32,423 nt of DNA from Acidimicrobiia bacterium (GCA_029862065.1 JAOTYB010000006.1:1-32423); one strand, 5' to 3'; shown: positions 17,652 through 26,653, counted from the first letter of the stretch. Numbers and translations are program-made. The notes: generated by a model not told the origin, from the letters alone.

Positions 17652-19805
17652 ATGGGCTGGAGAAAACGGATATTGCGTCGCCCCTTGCTGGTGGCATTTG
17701 CCCTGGTAGCGGCCGCGGTGGTGGGAGTTCCCCCCGCTGCGGCAGTCGATGGTGGGCCACAGGTGGCCTTCTACGACTCAAGCCTCGGACTGTGGCGCAT
17801 GGAGGGCATCGGGGACTTTTACTACGGCATCCCGTCCGACCAGCCGATGCTCTGCGATTGGAACGGTGATGGGACCGAGACGGTGGGGCTGTACCGTCCG
17901 ACTACCGGGTTCCTCCATCTTCGCCAGCAGAACAACTATGGATTTGCCGACGTCTCGATCTACTTCGGGATCCCCGAGGATCGCCCGGTCTGCGGTGATT
18001 GGAACGGCGACGGCATCGACACCGTTGGCGTGTACCGATCGTCGAACCGAACCTTTTACCTGCGGAACTCCAATGTGACCGGGATCGCCGAGCAGCAATT
18101 CACGTTCGGTGACGGTAACGGCACGCCGATCGCCGGCGATTGGAATGGCGACGGAAAAGACACCGTTGGCCTGTGGAAGCAGGGGAACGCGTACTACGAG
18201 CTCTCAAACGGGAACACGAGCGCCATCGGCCCCCACGCGTTCCTCGGTAATCCCGGGGACCCGGTGGTGGTAGCCGACTTCGACCAGAACGGTCGCGACA
18301 CCCTTGGCGTGTACCGGACCACCAATGGGCGCCTGTACCTCAGCGGTCTTGGTGAAGATGGCGGGACCCCTCGTGAATACTCGGTCGGGCTCCATGTTGG
18401 GATTCCGGTCGGTGGCGTAACCGGCGGAACTCCCGCCTCACCGGTCGGCGGTGCTGGCGGTGGTGGTGGCGGCACCGTGCCACCCGGAGCAATCAGCGTG
18501 TTCCCCGGCTCCAGCATCCAAGACGCCATCAATGCGGCCTCCGATGGATCGACCCTGTACATCCGGTCGGGCACCCACCGCATGCAGCGTTTCTCGCCCA
18601 AGTCCGGTCAGACAATCATTGGGGAGCCGGGAGCGGTTCTTAATGGATCGAAGGTGCTGAGCGGCTGGTCGCAAGACGGCGGCCAGTGGTGGGTGGGTGG
18701 CCAAAGCCAGCAGGGCGCTCAAGTTGGCGTTTGCGAGAACGCCAGCTCGCGTTGTCGCTACCCAGAAGAGCTGTTCATCAACAATGCTCGTCTCGAGCAC
18801 GTCAATAGTCGCTCGGCAGTTGGGCCCGGGAAGTGGTTCTTCGACTACGGCGCCGACCGCATCTACATAGGGGACAACCCCTCGGGCAAGACCGTCGAGA
18901 CCAGCGTGACGGAAGGGGCCGTTTACGGGAATGCCCCGAACGTCACCATCACCGGCCTGATCGTCGAGAAGTACGCCAACCCGGCCCAGCACGCCGCCAT
19001 CGACAACCGCCGCCACAACGGGGACGGCGGGGCCGACAACTGGGTCATCTCCGGCAACGAAGTCCGCTGGAACCACGGGGTGGGGATAAAAGTCGGCAAG
19101 AACGCCCGGGTCGAGAACAACAACATCCACCACAATGGGCAGCTCGGTGTGGGCGCAGTGGGGAGCGGGGCCGTCTTCAGTGGCAACGAAATCGCCTACA
19201 ACGGCCAGCTTTCGTTTCTGCTGGATTGGGAGCGGGGTGGATCCAAGTTCGCCGACACCACCAACATCCAGCTTCTCAACAACTACGTTCATCACAACTG
19301 GGGCCCCGGTTTGTGGGCCGACGACAACGCCAAGGACATGGTGTTCGCCAACAACACCATCAAGAACAACACCAAGGCCGGCATTTACTTCGAGATCAGC
19401 TACGACGCCCTCATCCGTGACAACTACATCGAAGGCAACGGGTTCGGGTTCACGCCCTGGCTGTGGGGCGGGGGGATCGTTATCTCGTCTTCTTCCGGAG
19501 TCGAGATTCGCGGCAACACCGTCGTCAACAACGCCGATGGCATCGGGGCGGTCGAACAGGATCGCTTTGAAACGGCCAAGTACGGGCCGCACATCATTCA
19601 GAACCTCTACGTCCACGGCAACACGGTCACCATGTCCGATGGGCTTACCGGCGTTGCCCAGGATGTCGGCTCAACCGCGGTGTTCACCAGCCGCAATAAT
19701 CGGTTCGAGAACAACACCTACAACCTGAGCGGCTCAGGCAACTGGTTCGAGTGGGACAACCGCCAGATGTCCTTCGACGCCTGGCGTGGCTACGGTCTCA
19801 ATTAA
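17652..19805 (+). CDS. Secreted protein: DWNGDG repeats + Gly-rich linker + parallel beta-helix (paralog 2)
   Basis: Same architecture as 15280-17574; signal peptide LLVAFALVAAAVVGVPPAAA; repeats CDWNGDGTETVGLYR, GDWNGDGIDTVGVYR, GDWNGDGKDTVGLWK, ADFDQNGRDTLGVYR; collinear beta-helix. Confidence 0.9.
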   Translation: MGWRKRILRRPLLVAFALVAAAVVGVPPAAAVDGGPQVAFYDSSLGLWRMEGIGDFYYGIPSDQPMLCDWNGDGTETVGLYRPTTGFLHLRQQNNYGFADVSIYFGIPEDRPVCGDWNGDGIDTVGVYRSSNRTFYLRNSNVTGIAEQQFTFGDGNGTPIAGDWNGDGKDTVGLWKQGNAYYELSNGNTSAIGPHAFLGNPGDPVVVADFDQNGRDTLGVYRTTNGRLYLSGLGEDGGTPREYSVGLHVGIPVGGVTGGTPASPVGGAGGGGGGTVPPGAISVFPGSSIQDAINAASDGSTLYIRSGTHRMQRFSPKSGQTIIGEPGAVLNGSKVLSGWSQDGGQWWVGGQSQQGAQVGVCENASSRCRYPEELFINNARLEHVNSRSAVGPGKWFFDYGADRIYIGDNPSGKTVETSVTEGAVYGNAPNVTITGLIVEKYANPAQHAAIDNRRHNGDGGADNWVISGNEVRWNHGVGIKVGKNARVENNNIHHNGQLGVGAVGSGAVFSGNEIAYNGQLSFLLDWERGGSKFADTTNIQLLNNYVHHNWGPGLWADDNAKDMVFANNTIKNNTKAGIYFEISYDALIRDNYIEGNGFGFTPWLWGGGIVISSSSGVEIRGNTVVNNADGIGAVEQDRFETAKYGPHIIQNLYVHGNTVTMSDGLTGVAQDVGSTAVFTSRNNRFENNTYNLSGSGNWFEWDNRQMSFDAWRGYGLN

Positions 19806-19829
19806 CCGCAGGGCCATAGACTCGACCCC

Positions 19830-21371
19830 GTGAAACCTTCACCCGGCCTGCTGGCCTTACGTCGCGACCTGGCTATTCCGCTGGCCATCCTGGGGGCGAC
19901 AATTCTGGTGGTAGCGGTGGTGGCCTGGCAGTCGGGAGCCGACGCCGGTCCGGCGGACGCCGCACCGCCCGGGACCGTCCCCGACGAGCGTGGATCAACC
20001 CAATCCGAGGGATCCACCACCACTCTTGCCCCGCTCGTGGCATCCGGGCCACCCACCCTGGTGGTGACGCCCGACGATGATCTCTCGAGCCTGGTGGCCA
20101 CCAGCCCGCCCGGATCCACCTTCGTCCTTGCCCCCGGAGTCCATCGGGGCGAGCTGCTGGAGCCCAGAGACGGGCAGGTGTTCACCGGCCGGCCCGGGGC
20201 GGTGCTCAGCGGTGCAGTGGTGGTGACCGGTTTTCAAGCTCGGGGAGCCATGTGGGTGGCGCAGGGGTTGGAGGCCGAAGGCCGGATTCATGGTCAGTGC
20301 TCGGGCGACAGCCCACGATGTTCATACCCGGAGGATCTGTTCATAGACGACCAGCTGCTGACTCATGTCGATTCGGCCGCACGGGTGGGGCCGGGGAGCT
20401 GGCACTTCGACCGAGGTGCCGACACCATCTACCTGGGCGAGAATCCGACAGGCCGAATCGTTGAGTTGAGTGTGGTGACTCACGCCTTCCGAGGCGACGC
20501 CGACGGGGTGACCATCGCCGACCTGGTGATTGAGAAGTATGCGGTGCCCGCCCAGGAAGGTGCCATCGACAGCCGTCGCGACACCAACGACCTGATCGGT
20601 GGCTCCGGCTGGGTGATCCGCGACAATGTTGTGCGGTGGAATCACGGAGTGGGCATCGCCGCCACCACCGGGGCGCTCGTCGAGGGAAACCAGGTCTACG
20701 AGAACGGCCAGCTGGGGATGGCCGCCAAGGGGGCAGGCGTGACCATTGTTGGAAATGAAGTGTATGGAAACAACACCGTCGGCTTCAGCACCGGCTGGGA
20801 GGCGGGTGGCAGCAAATTTGCCTTCACCCAGGGCCTGGTGGTTCAGGACAACTTCATTCACGACAATGACGGGCCGGGGTTGTGGACTGACATAGACAAC
20901 ATCGACACCACCTACGAGGGCAACCGGGTTATCGACAACACCGGCGCCGGGATCTATCACGAGATCAGCTATGACGCAGTGATCACCGGCAACGAGGTGC
21001 GCGGCAACGGATTTGGCTTCGATGCCTGGGTGTGGGGGGCGGGGATCCTCGTGTCGACCTCGGTGAACGTAGAGGTAACCGACAACCTGGTCTCCGGCAA
21101 CGCCGACGGCATCGTCGGCGTCGACCAGGACCGTTCTGATGCGCCAGCTTCCTACGGGGCACTCTCGCTGCAAAACCTGTCCGTCAGCAACAACGTGATC
21201 GCCGACAACGGTGGGTGGAGTGGGATAGGTCAGGACCGTGGCGACAACGCCGCTTTTAACTCGGCCAACAACCGCTTCTTCGACAACTCGTATACCCAGG
21301 ACGGTCGGCACTTTTTCTGGTTGAACGACCCTCGTACCTACGACGAGTGGGTGGCCTACGGCCAGGGGTGA
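19830..21371 (+). CDS. Membrane-anchored parallel beta-helix protein (paralog 3, no DWNGDG repeats)
   Basis: GTG start; N-terminal TM (LAIPLAILGATILVVAVVAW); beta-helix domain collinear with the two upstream paralogs. Confidence 0.88.
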   Translation: MKPSPGLLALRRDLAIPLAILGATILVVAVVAWQSGADAGPADAAPPGTVPDERGSTQSEGSTTTLAPLVASGPPTLVVTPDDDLSSLVATSPPGSTFVLAPGVHRGELLEPRDGQVFTGRPGAVLSGAVVVTGFQARGAMWVAQGLEAEGRIHGQCSGDSPRCSYPEDLFIDDQLLTHVDSAARVGPGSWHFDRGADTIYLGENPTGRIVELSVVTHAFRGDADGVTIADLVIEKYAVPAQEGAIDSRRDTNDLIGGSGWVIRDNVVRWNHGVGIAATTGALVEGNQVYENGQLGMAAKGAGVTIVGNEVYGNNTVGFSTGWEAGGSKFAFTQGLVVQDNFIHDNDGPGLWTDIDNIDTTYEGNRVIDNTGAGIYHEISYDAVITGNEVRGNGFGFDAWVWGAGILVSTSVNVEVTDNLVSGNADGIVGVDQDRSDAPASYGALSLQNLSVSNNVIADNGGWSGIGQDRGDNAAFNSANNRFFDNSYTQDGRHFFWLNDPRTYDEWVAYGQG

Positions 21372-21416
21372 TCGCGGCCGGCCGGGCCGTGAGGACGTCT
21401 AACGCTTGGGCTGCTC

Positions 21417-23336
21417 CTACGGCGCCGGGCTGTCGGTGGCGGCGGGTCGCTCGGGGGCGGGGGCGGGATTGGCCTGCCGCTTCTTCGGCATCGACCCCGG
21501 GGCGGCAGCCGCTCCCGGTACCTTGGACCATCGCTTCAGCAGGCCTTTGCTCGGTTCGCCGTTGCTGCGCATAGTCGCGACGCCTCCGCCGAGAATGTCC
21601 TTGAGGGAGCCTTCGATGTCGGTCTGATCAGCCCGCAGGGGTGACCGGTTGTAGATGTACCCGACCGGCTTGGTGCCGATGAACTCGAGCCGGTCGACGA
21701 CCTCTTCGAGCTCGGATACGGCTCCGCCGTGATTGACGACCAGCAAGGCCCCGTCGGCGTAGCGAGAGATGATGCTCGTATAGGCAACATGCAGCAGCGG
21801 AGGAGTGTCGATGAGGACGAGGTCGAACTCGTCGCGAATGCCTTCGAAGAACACCCGGGTGGCCGCGCTGCGAAAGAAGTTGGCGGCGATAACCGGACGG
21901 TGGCCGCGGGACAGCAGGTTGAGAGAGGCACCGTCGGCGACGGGGACTGTGACGATGGCCCGGCGCAGATCGGCCCCGGTCTCCACGACCTCGGTGATGC
22001 CCGTGGCGGGCGGGATGTTGCCTACCAGGAGCTGGCTGAGGTTCTGGCTGCCAAAGTCAGCGTCCACCACCAGGACCCGATTGCCCTCACGGGCAGCTGC
22101 CATGGCGGCGTTGGCCAGCACTGTCGTTTTGCCATCGCGGGCGCTGCCAGAGATAACGACCAGGCTGCGGGCGCCGGAGGAGGCCGACTGAATGTCGAGG
22201 GCGGCGGCGGCGAATCGGAACGCCTCCGCCGTTCGGGTCTGTGGCATGTCCTGCACGGGGAGGGCGGAGGTGATGCCTTCGTCGGCGAAGCGTGGGACTT
22301 CGGAGATGATCGGGGCGTCGATGACGATCTCAGGCTCGGCGCGGCTGGTGAAGCTGCGGCGGCGGATGGCGATGGAGTAGGCGGCGCCCATTGCCAGGAA
22401 AGAGGCAGCCACGGCGCCGATAATCCCGGCCCGGGTCGCTTCGCGCCCGTCACCTTTCGGCAGCGGGGCAGGCGAGGTGAGCGATATGCCTCGGGTCACC
22501 AGCTTGGAGTCGACGGCGATCTCGTCGCGGCGGGTCTCGAGGGTTGAGCGCCGAGCGATGGTGCTCTCCAGTTCCTGAATCAGCGGGCTGAGGGTGGGGT
22601 TGGTGCTCTCAACACTCTGGATCTCTTGATAGGTCTGTACCTGCAGCAGGAGGTCGGACAGCTCGAGGCGGATGGCGGCAGCCCGGATGTCGGAGGTTGT
22701 GTCTGCCAGCTCATCCTGCAATGCGACGATCCGGTCGACGGCGCGGGTGAACTGTCCATCGAGATCGGCTCGGAGCAGGCTGGATGAGCGGGCGACGGCC
22801 ACTCTGGCCTGAATATCGAGCACCTGGTTGTCCACCTCGGCCAGGGAGGCGTCGAGCTCGGCCAGGGCAGCTTCGGCGCTGGTCTCGGCCGTCTCTTCCT
22901 TCACCTGTTGATAGGCGGCAACGAGGGCATTGGCCACGATCTGCGCCTCTTGCTTGTCCGGACCGGAAACCCGAATCGTGATGAGGCTGCTGTCGGAGTC
23001 TCCGTCGATGGTCGACATGTCGCTGACGTCGTTGTCGAAATCGGGAAGTTGGGTGAGAACGATGGCCTCAGCACTGTTCTCCACAGCCGGTGAGTCGAGG
23101 ATCTGAACCTGATCCGCTGTGTAGCGGTCGGATTGGGCCGACCGAGTCGAGTCGAAGACGGTGATCGCGCCGGGATCCTCCACGATCAGCTCGGCCTTGG
23201 CGGTGAACACCGGCGAGGTAAACGTCGCCCAGGCGACACCGAGTACGGCGCCGACCATGACCAGGAATAGGACGAGCCACTTGTAGCGCCATACGGCGCC
23301 CGGAATCGTCGGATCGAGCGGTGAAATGTCGTTCAT
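21417..23336 (-). CDS. Wzz/Wzc-like chain-length determinant/ATPase (copy 2)
   Basis: WRYKWLVLFLVMVGAVLGVAW; Walker A (SGSARDGKTTVLAN), A' (VLVVDADFGSQ), B (LVLIDTPPLL); collinear with copy 1. Confidence 0.92.
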   Translation of the reverse strand: MNDISPLDPTIPGAVWRYKWLVLFLVMVGAVLGVAWATFTSPVFTAKAELIVEDPGAITVFDSTRSAQSDRYTADQVQILDSPAVENSAEAIVLTQLPDFDNDVSDMSTIDGDSDSSLITIRVSGPDKQEAQIVANALVAAYQQVKEETAETSAEAALAELDASLAEVDNQVLDIQARVAVARSSSLLRADLDGQFTRAVDRIVALQDELADTTSDIRAAAIRLELSDLLLQVQTYQEIQSVESTNPTLSPLIQELESTIARRSTLETRRDEIAVDSKLVTRGISLTSPAPLPKGDGREATRAGIIGAVAASFLAMGAAYSIAIRRRSFTSRAEPEIVIDAPIISEVPRFADEGITSALPVQDMPQTRTAEAFRFAAAALDIQSASSGARSLVVISGSARDGKTTVLANAAMAAAREGNRVLVVDADFGSQNLSQLLVGNIPPATGITEVVETGADLRRAIVTVPVADGASLNLLSRGHRPVIAANFFRSAATRVFFEGIRDEFDLVLIDTPPLLHVAYTSIISRYADGALLVVNHGGAVSELEEVVDRLEFIGTKPVGYIYNRSPLRADQTDIEGSLKDILGGGVATMRSNGEPSKGLLKRWSKVPGAAAAPGSMPKKRQANPAPAPERPAATDSPAP

Positions 23337-23390
23337 GAGCCTCAGTGGGTAGAGCCTGGATATCGGACGAAACGGCGGTGCAATTGAGCG

Positions 23391-24455
23391 TTACGAGAGC
23401 AGCGTCCGTGCCGCCCAAGCAACCGGATCGGCCAGTTCTGCAGAGGTGGGGAGGCCATTTTCCCCTTCCCACACTGTAGTCGGAGCTTCCGAACCCCACC
23501 TACGCTCGATCTCTTCGAAAAAGCTGGTTCCGGCCTGGGGTCGCCCGAGCTCGAGGCCCAGCATTTTCTGGAGGAACGTCTCACCCGGGGAGGGCTCCGC
23601 TCGGCGTCGATCGACCGCTTCTCGAATACGCGGCAGTTCTGGGATGAAGTTGTGGTCGAGGTGGTTGAGCAGGAAGCCGGTGTAGCCCTCGATAACGGCC
23701 AGGAACGCTTGTATCTCGGCCAGGTCCTCGTCCTGGTGTGGCCCGGAGAACATGCCGGTGAGGAATGACGGATCCTGCATCATCTGGCCGATTTGCTCGG
23801 GGTCGAACCCGGCCTCGCTCCCGCCCAGGGACATCGCGTCCGGGTTCAGCTCGAGGCCGTCGACGTAGGTCGCGATGAGAGAGCGCAGGCGGGCTGAGAG
23901 CAACGGCTCGGCCAGCAAGCGGGTCTGTACCACTTCGTGGGCTACCACCCAGAAGCGTGCCTGGTCGATCTCCAGCCCGTGCGACGAGACGAACTCCTCG
24001 ATGTTGGGGGCGATGAAACGGTGATGGCTTCCAGCCAGTGGCGGCAGAGCGGCATCGAAGCTGGCGAGCGCCCGGTGGCTCATTGAGCCGACCATTGACC
24101 CGATTTGCAGGCCGACCATGATCGAGAAGATCGGACCGAGTGGTCCGGCGGTCTGGCCTGCGCTCAGCTTCGCCGCCAATGGCTCGGCAAGATAGTCGAA
24201 CTCGGGGATAGTGGCGGCGGTCCAGTCGCGCCGGTCGAGAACCGCGGTGGGCACGGACGGGAAGTCGAGCGGCGTGTGTTGGGCAAGCATCCGTTGGACG
24301 GTGTCGACCAGGCCAAGCCAATAGTCCTGGGCTCCGGCCGGCACGGTGCCCGGTTCGCCTGCCACGCTGGCGCCTAGCTCGGTGGCGAGTTCCCAATTCA
24401 CCGGTCCCGACGATGCCAGTAGCTCTGCCAGGCGGTCGAAAATGTTGTCGGTCAC
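23391..24455 (-). CDS. DUF2342-like (zincin_2 / 'zinc-dependent metalloprotease') protein
   Basis: GPIFSIMVGLQIGSMVGSMSHRALASFDAALP; FWVVAHEVVQTRLL; IEGYTGFLLNHLDHNFIPELPRIREAVDRRR; EKxLGLELxxxQ-like tail. Confidence 0.7.
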   Translation of the reverse strand: MTDNIFDRLAELLASSGPVNWELATELGASVAGEPGTVPAGAQDYWLGLVDTVQRMLAQHTPLDFPSVPTAVLDRRDWTAATIPEFDYLAEPLAAKLSAGQTAGPLGPIFSIMVGLQIGSMVGSMSHRALASFDAALPPLAGSHHRFIAPNIEEFVSSHGLEIDQARFWVVAHEVVQTRLLAEPLLSARLRSLIATYVDGLELNPDAMSLGGSEAGFDPEQIGQMMQDPSFLTGMFSGPHQDEDLAEIQAFLAVIEGYTGFLLNHLDHNFIPELPRIREAVDRRRAEPSPGETFLQKMLGLELGRPQAGTSFFEEIERRWGSEAPTTVWEGENGLPTSAELADPVAWAARTLLS

Positions 24456-25615
24456 TGGTTGATCCGATCGCCCAACTCGAGGCGCACCCGTAGCGGCGAC
24501 CCATCGCGCTGGACCTCGACGTCCACGCTGTCGCCGGGGCCGAACCGGCGCAACTTGGAGACGAGCCCTTCCATGGTGGTGACCAGCCGTCCGTCGACGG
24601 TAGTGATGACGTCGCCGGCCTCGATGCCCGAGATCCCGGCGCTCGACCCCTCAAGCAGCTCCGATACGAGCACTCCGATTGGGGCCTGGCCGCCATCGGG
24701 CTGGGCCGCCAGCTGGGTGGTTCCGAGGATGCCCAGGAACCCGTGTCCGCTCGACCCGGTGGCGATGATCTCAGCTGTGACCCGATTCATGACTTCTACT
24801 GGAGTGGCGAAACCCAGGCCCTCCGGACCGAGCTCTCCCACCCCGACGGCGGTGGTGATTCCGATGAGCCGCCCGAGGCTATCGACGAGGGCACCTCCGC
24901 TGGATCCACTGGTGAAGGGAGCGTCAGTCTGAACCATGCCGTACAAGTCTTGCTCGGCCGTCGACCCTTCGACGAGGCGGTCGAAGGCCGACACCACGCC
25001 AACTGTGACGGTTGGACCTCCCCGCAGACCGAGCGGGTTGCCGATCGCGATGGCCACATCGCCGACCGCCAGGCCATCGGTGCTGCCCCGCTCTATTTCC
25101 ACCAGGGCGTCGGCATCAATGCGGACGACGGCCAGGTCGGTGAGCGCGTCCCGGCCAAGAACCTCGCCCTCGTAGCGACGGCCGTCGGCCAGAACGATGC
25201 CAACCGTCGTGCTGTCGTCGATGACGTGCTCGTTGGTCACCACGTACCCCTCCTCGGCGTCAACGATCACCCCGGATCCAGAGCTGGTCAGCGCCGGCCC
25301 GTCAAAGACCTCGACCGTCACCACCGACGGAACTACTCGGAGGGCGACGGCCGCCGCCGTTGAGCTGGCGGAAATGTTCTCGGGTGTGACGATCTCGGTC
25401 CGTACGATCTCGGTGATCCGCTCCACCGGGGGGTCGCTCGACCGGCCCAGGTCGGTGACCAACACCGTTCCCATGGCCAGGCTGGCGCCGAGGACTCCCG
25501 CACCGAGCGGCAGCAGCCAGCCGCCGCGCGGCTTGGACGGCGGGAGCGCCTGCGTGGGTGGCAGAGTCTCGATCGGCTCAGGCCAGGTGATGGGTAATCG
25601 TTGGTGGTCGCGCAT
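24452..25615 (-). CDS. HtrA/DegP-like trypsin-type serine protease with PDZ domain
   Basis: Catalytic triad contexts TNEHVI (His), DLAVVRI (Asp), GSSGGAL (Ser); C-terminal PDZ (GISGIEAGDVITTVDGRLV); N-terminal TM. Confidence 0.93.
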   Translation of the reverse strand: MRDHQRLPITWPEPIETLPPTQALPPSKPRGGWLLPLGAGVLGASLAMGTVLVTDLGRSSDPPVERITEIVRTEIVTPENISASSTAAAVALRVVPSVVTVEVFDGPALTSSGSGVIVDAEEGYVVTNEHVIDDSTTVGIVLADGRRYEGEVLGRDALTDLAVVRIDADALVEIERGSTDGLAVGDVAIAIGNPLGLRGGPTVTVGVVSAFDRLVEGSTAEQDLYGMVQTDAPFTSGSSGGALVDSLGRLIGITTAVGVGELGPEGLGFATPVEVMNRVTAEIIATGSSGHGFLGILGTTQLAAQPDGGQAPIGVLVSELLEGSSAGISGIEAGDVITTVDGRLVTTMEGLVSKLRRFGPGDSVDVEVQRDGSPLRVRLELGDRINQ

Positions 25616-25628
25616 TATCGTGAATTGT

Positions 25629-26063
25629 ATGGTGCAGGAGAATCATCGGGACGTCGTTCGAGTAACTGAATCGCCGCTCGACCCGTCGGCCCTCCTGGGG
25701 GCCGTCTCTGACGAAACCGCCGGAGCGGTCGTCGCGTTCCTCGGCACCGTGCGCAATCACTCACCCGGCAAGGAAGGGGTCACCCATCTCGTATACGAGG
25801 TGTATGCCGAGCAGGTGGAGGCGAAAATCCTCGCCCTGGTGGCTTCGGCCCGGGATCGCTGGCCGCTCATCGCAGTGGCCGTCGAGCATCGGAATGGCCC
25901 GGTCGAGGTAGGGGAGGCATCGGTGGCCGTTGTGGTGAGCTCGGCCCACCGAGCCGACGCCTTTGAGGCTGCCCGCTTTCTCATCGACGAGGTCAAGGCC
26001 AACGCTCCGATCTGGAAGCAGGAGCATTGGGCAGGGGGCGTCGAATGGATTGCGGGTAGTTAG
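25629..26063 (+). CDS. moaE: Molybdopterin synthase catalytic subunit
   Basis: GAVVAFLGTVRNHSPGKEGVTHLVYEVYAEQ...RDRWPLIAVAVEHRNGPVEVGEASVAVVVSSAHRADAFEAARFLIDEVKANAPIWKQEHW. Start at ATG 25629, not the track start 25197. Confidence 0.94.
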   Translation: MVQENHRDVVRVTESPLDPSALLGAVSDETAGAVVAFLGTVRNHSPGKEGVTHLVYEVYAEQVEAKILALVASARDRWPLIAVAVEHRNGPVEVGEASVAVVVSSAHRADAFEAARFLIDEVKANAPIWKQEHWAGGVEWIAGS

Positions 26064-26653
26064 GACGTCGTTCCCGGCCGGCCCATCACCATCTCGGCCA
26101 CTTCCCGCACCATCGGATTGCGATCCATGCGGGCGGCCAGCAGGGCTTGTTCTACCTCCGGGCCATCGAAAGCCGTCAGGGCGACCACCGCTCGCCGCCG
26201 GATCTGCGGCTTGCCCCCGGTGGCAGCCTCCAGAATCCGCGGCAGCGCCCGCTCGTCTCCGATGGCACCAAGGGCGGCCACCGCCGCCTCTCGCACAATG
26301 GGCTCGGGGTGGTCGGCCAGCATTTCGCTCAGCCACTCAACCGCCCGGATGTCGCCGATCTCGCCCAGGGCGGTGGCGACAGCCTCAACCACCGTCGTCG
26401 CCGGGTCGCGGCGGGCAGGCCACACCACCGCAAACGCTTCTGAGCCGAGGCCTCCCAGCACCTCTATTGCTTCGGCTCGGGTGTGGGCGTCGGGCTCTTT
26501 TTCAATCAGCTCGGTCAGCGGGGCGAGGGCGGCCAAGCCCAGGCCGGCGCAGCCGGCTACGGCCAGCCTTCGTATGTCTGCCTGTGGACTCGCCAGATGA
26601 GGGATCGGGTGGCCGGCTGCGATCTGTTCCAGAATTTCGCGACCTTCGCTCAC
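26060..26653 (-). CDS. HEAT-repeat protein
   Basis: Repeated alpha-helical units (ADIRRLAVAGCAGLG..., DPATTVVEAVATALGEIGDIRAVEWL, HPEPIVREAAVAALGAIGDERALPRI). GTG 26653 preferred over the track start to limit overlap with livF. Confidence 0.8.
   Translation of the reverse strand: MSEGREILEQIAAGHPIPHLASPQADIRRLAVAGCAGLGLAALAPLTELIEKEPDAHTRAEAIEVLGGLGSEAFAVVWPARRDPATTVVEAVATALGEIGDIRAVEWLSEMLADHPEPIVREAAVAALGAIGDERALPRILEAATGGKPQIRRRAVVALTAFDGPEVEQALLAARMDRNPMVREVAEMVMGRPGTTS

Noticed and set aside
16579-21311. Long antisense ORFs opposite the beta-helix genes (16579-17547, 18438-19616, 20322-21311, all minus)
   Set aside because: They repeat in the same relative position because the sense genes are paralogs with GC-rich third positions; translations are low-complexity V/D/G-rich shadows with no recognisable domain.
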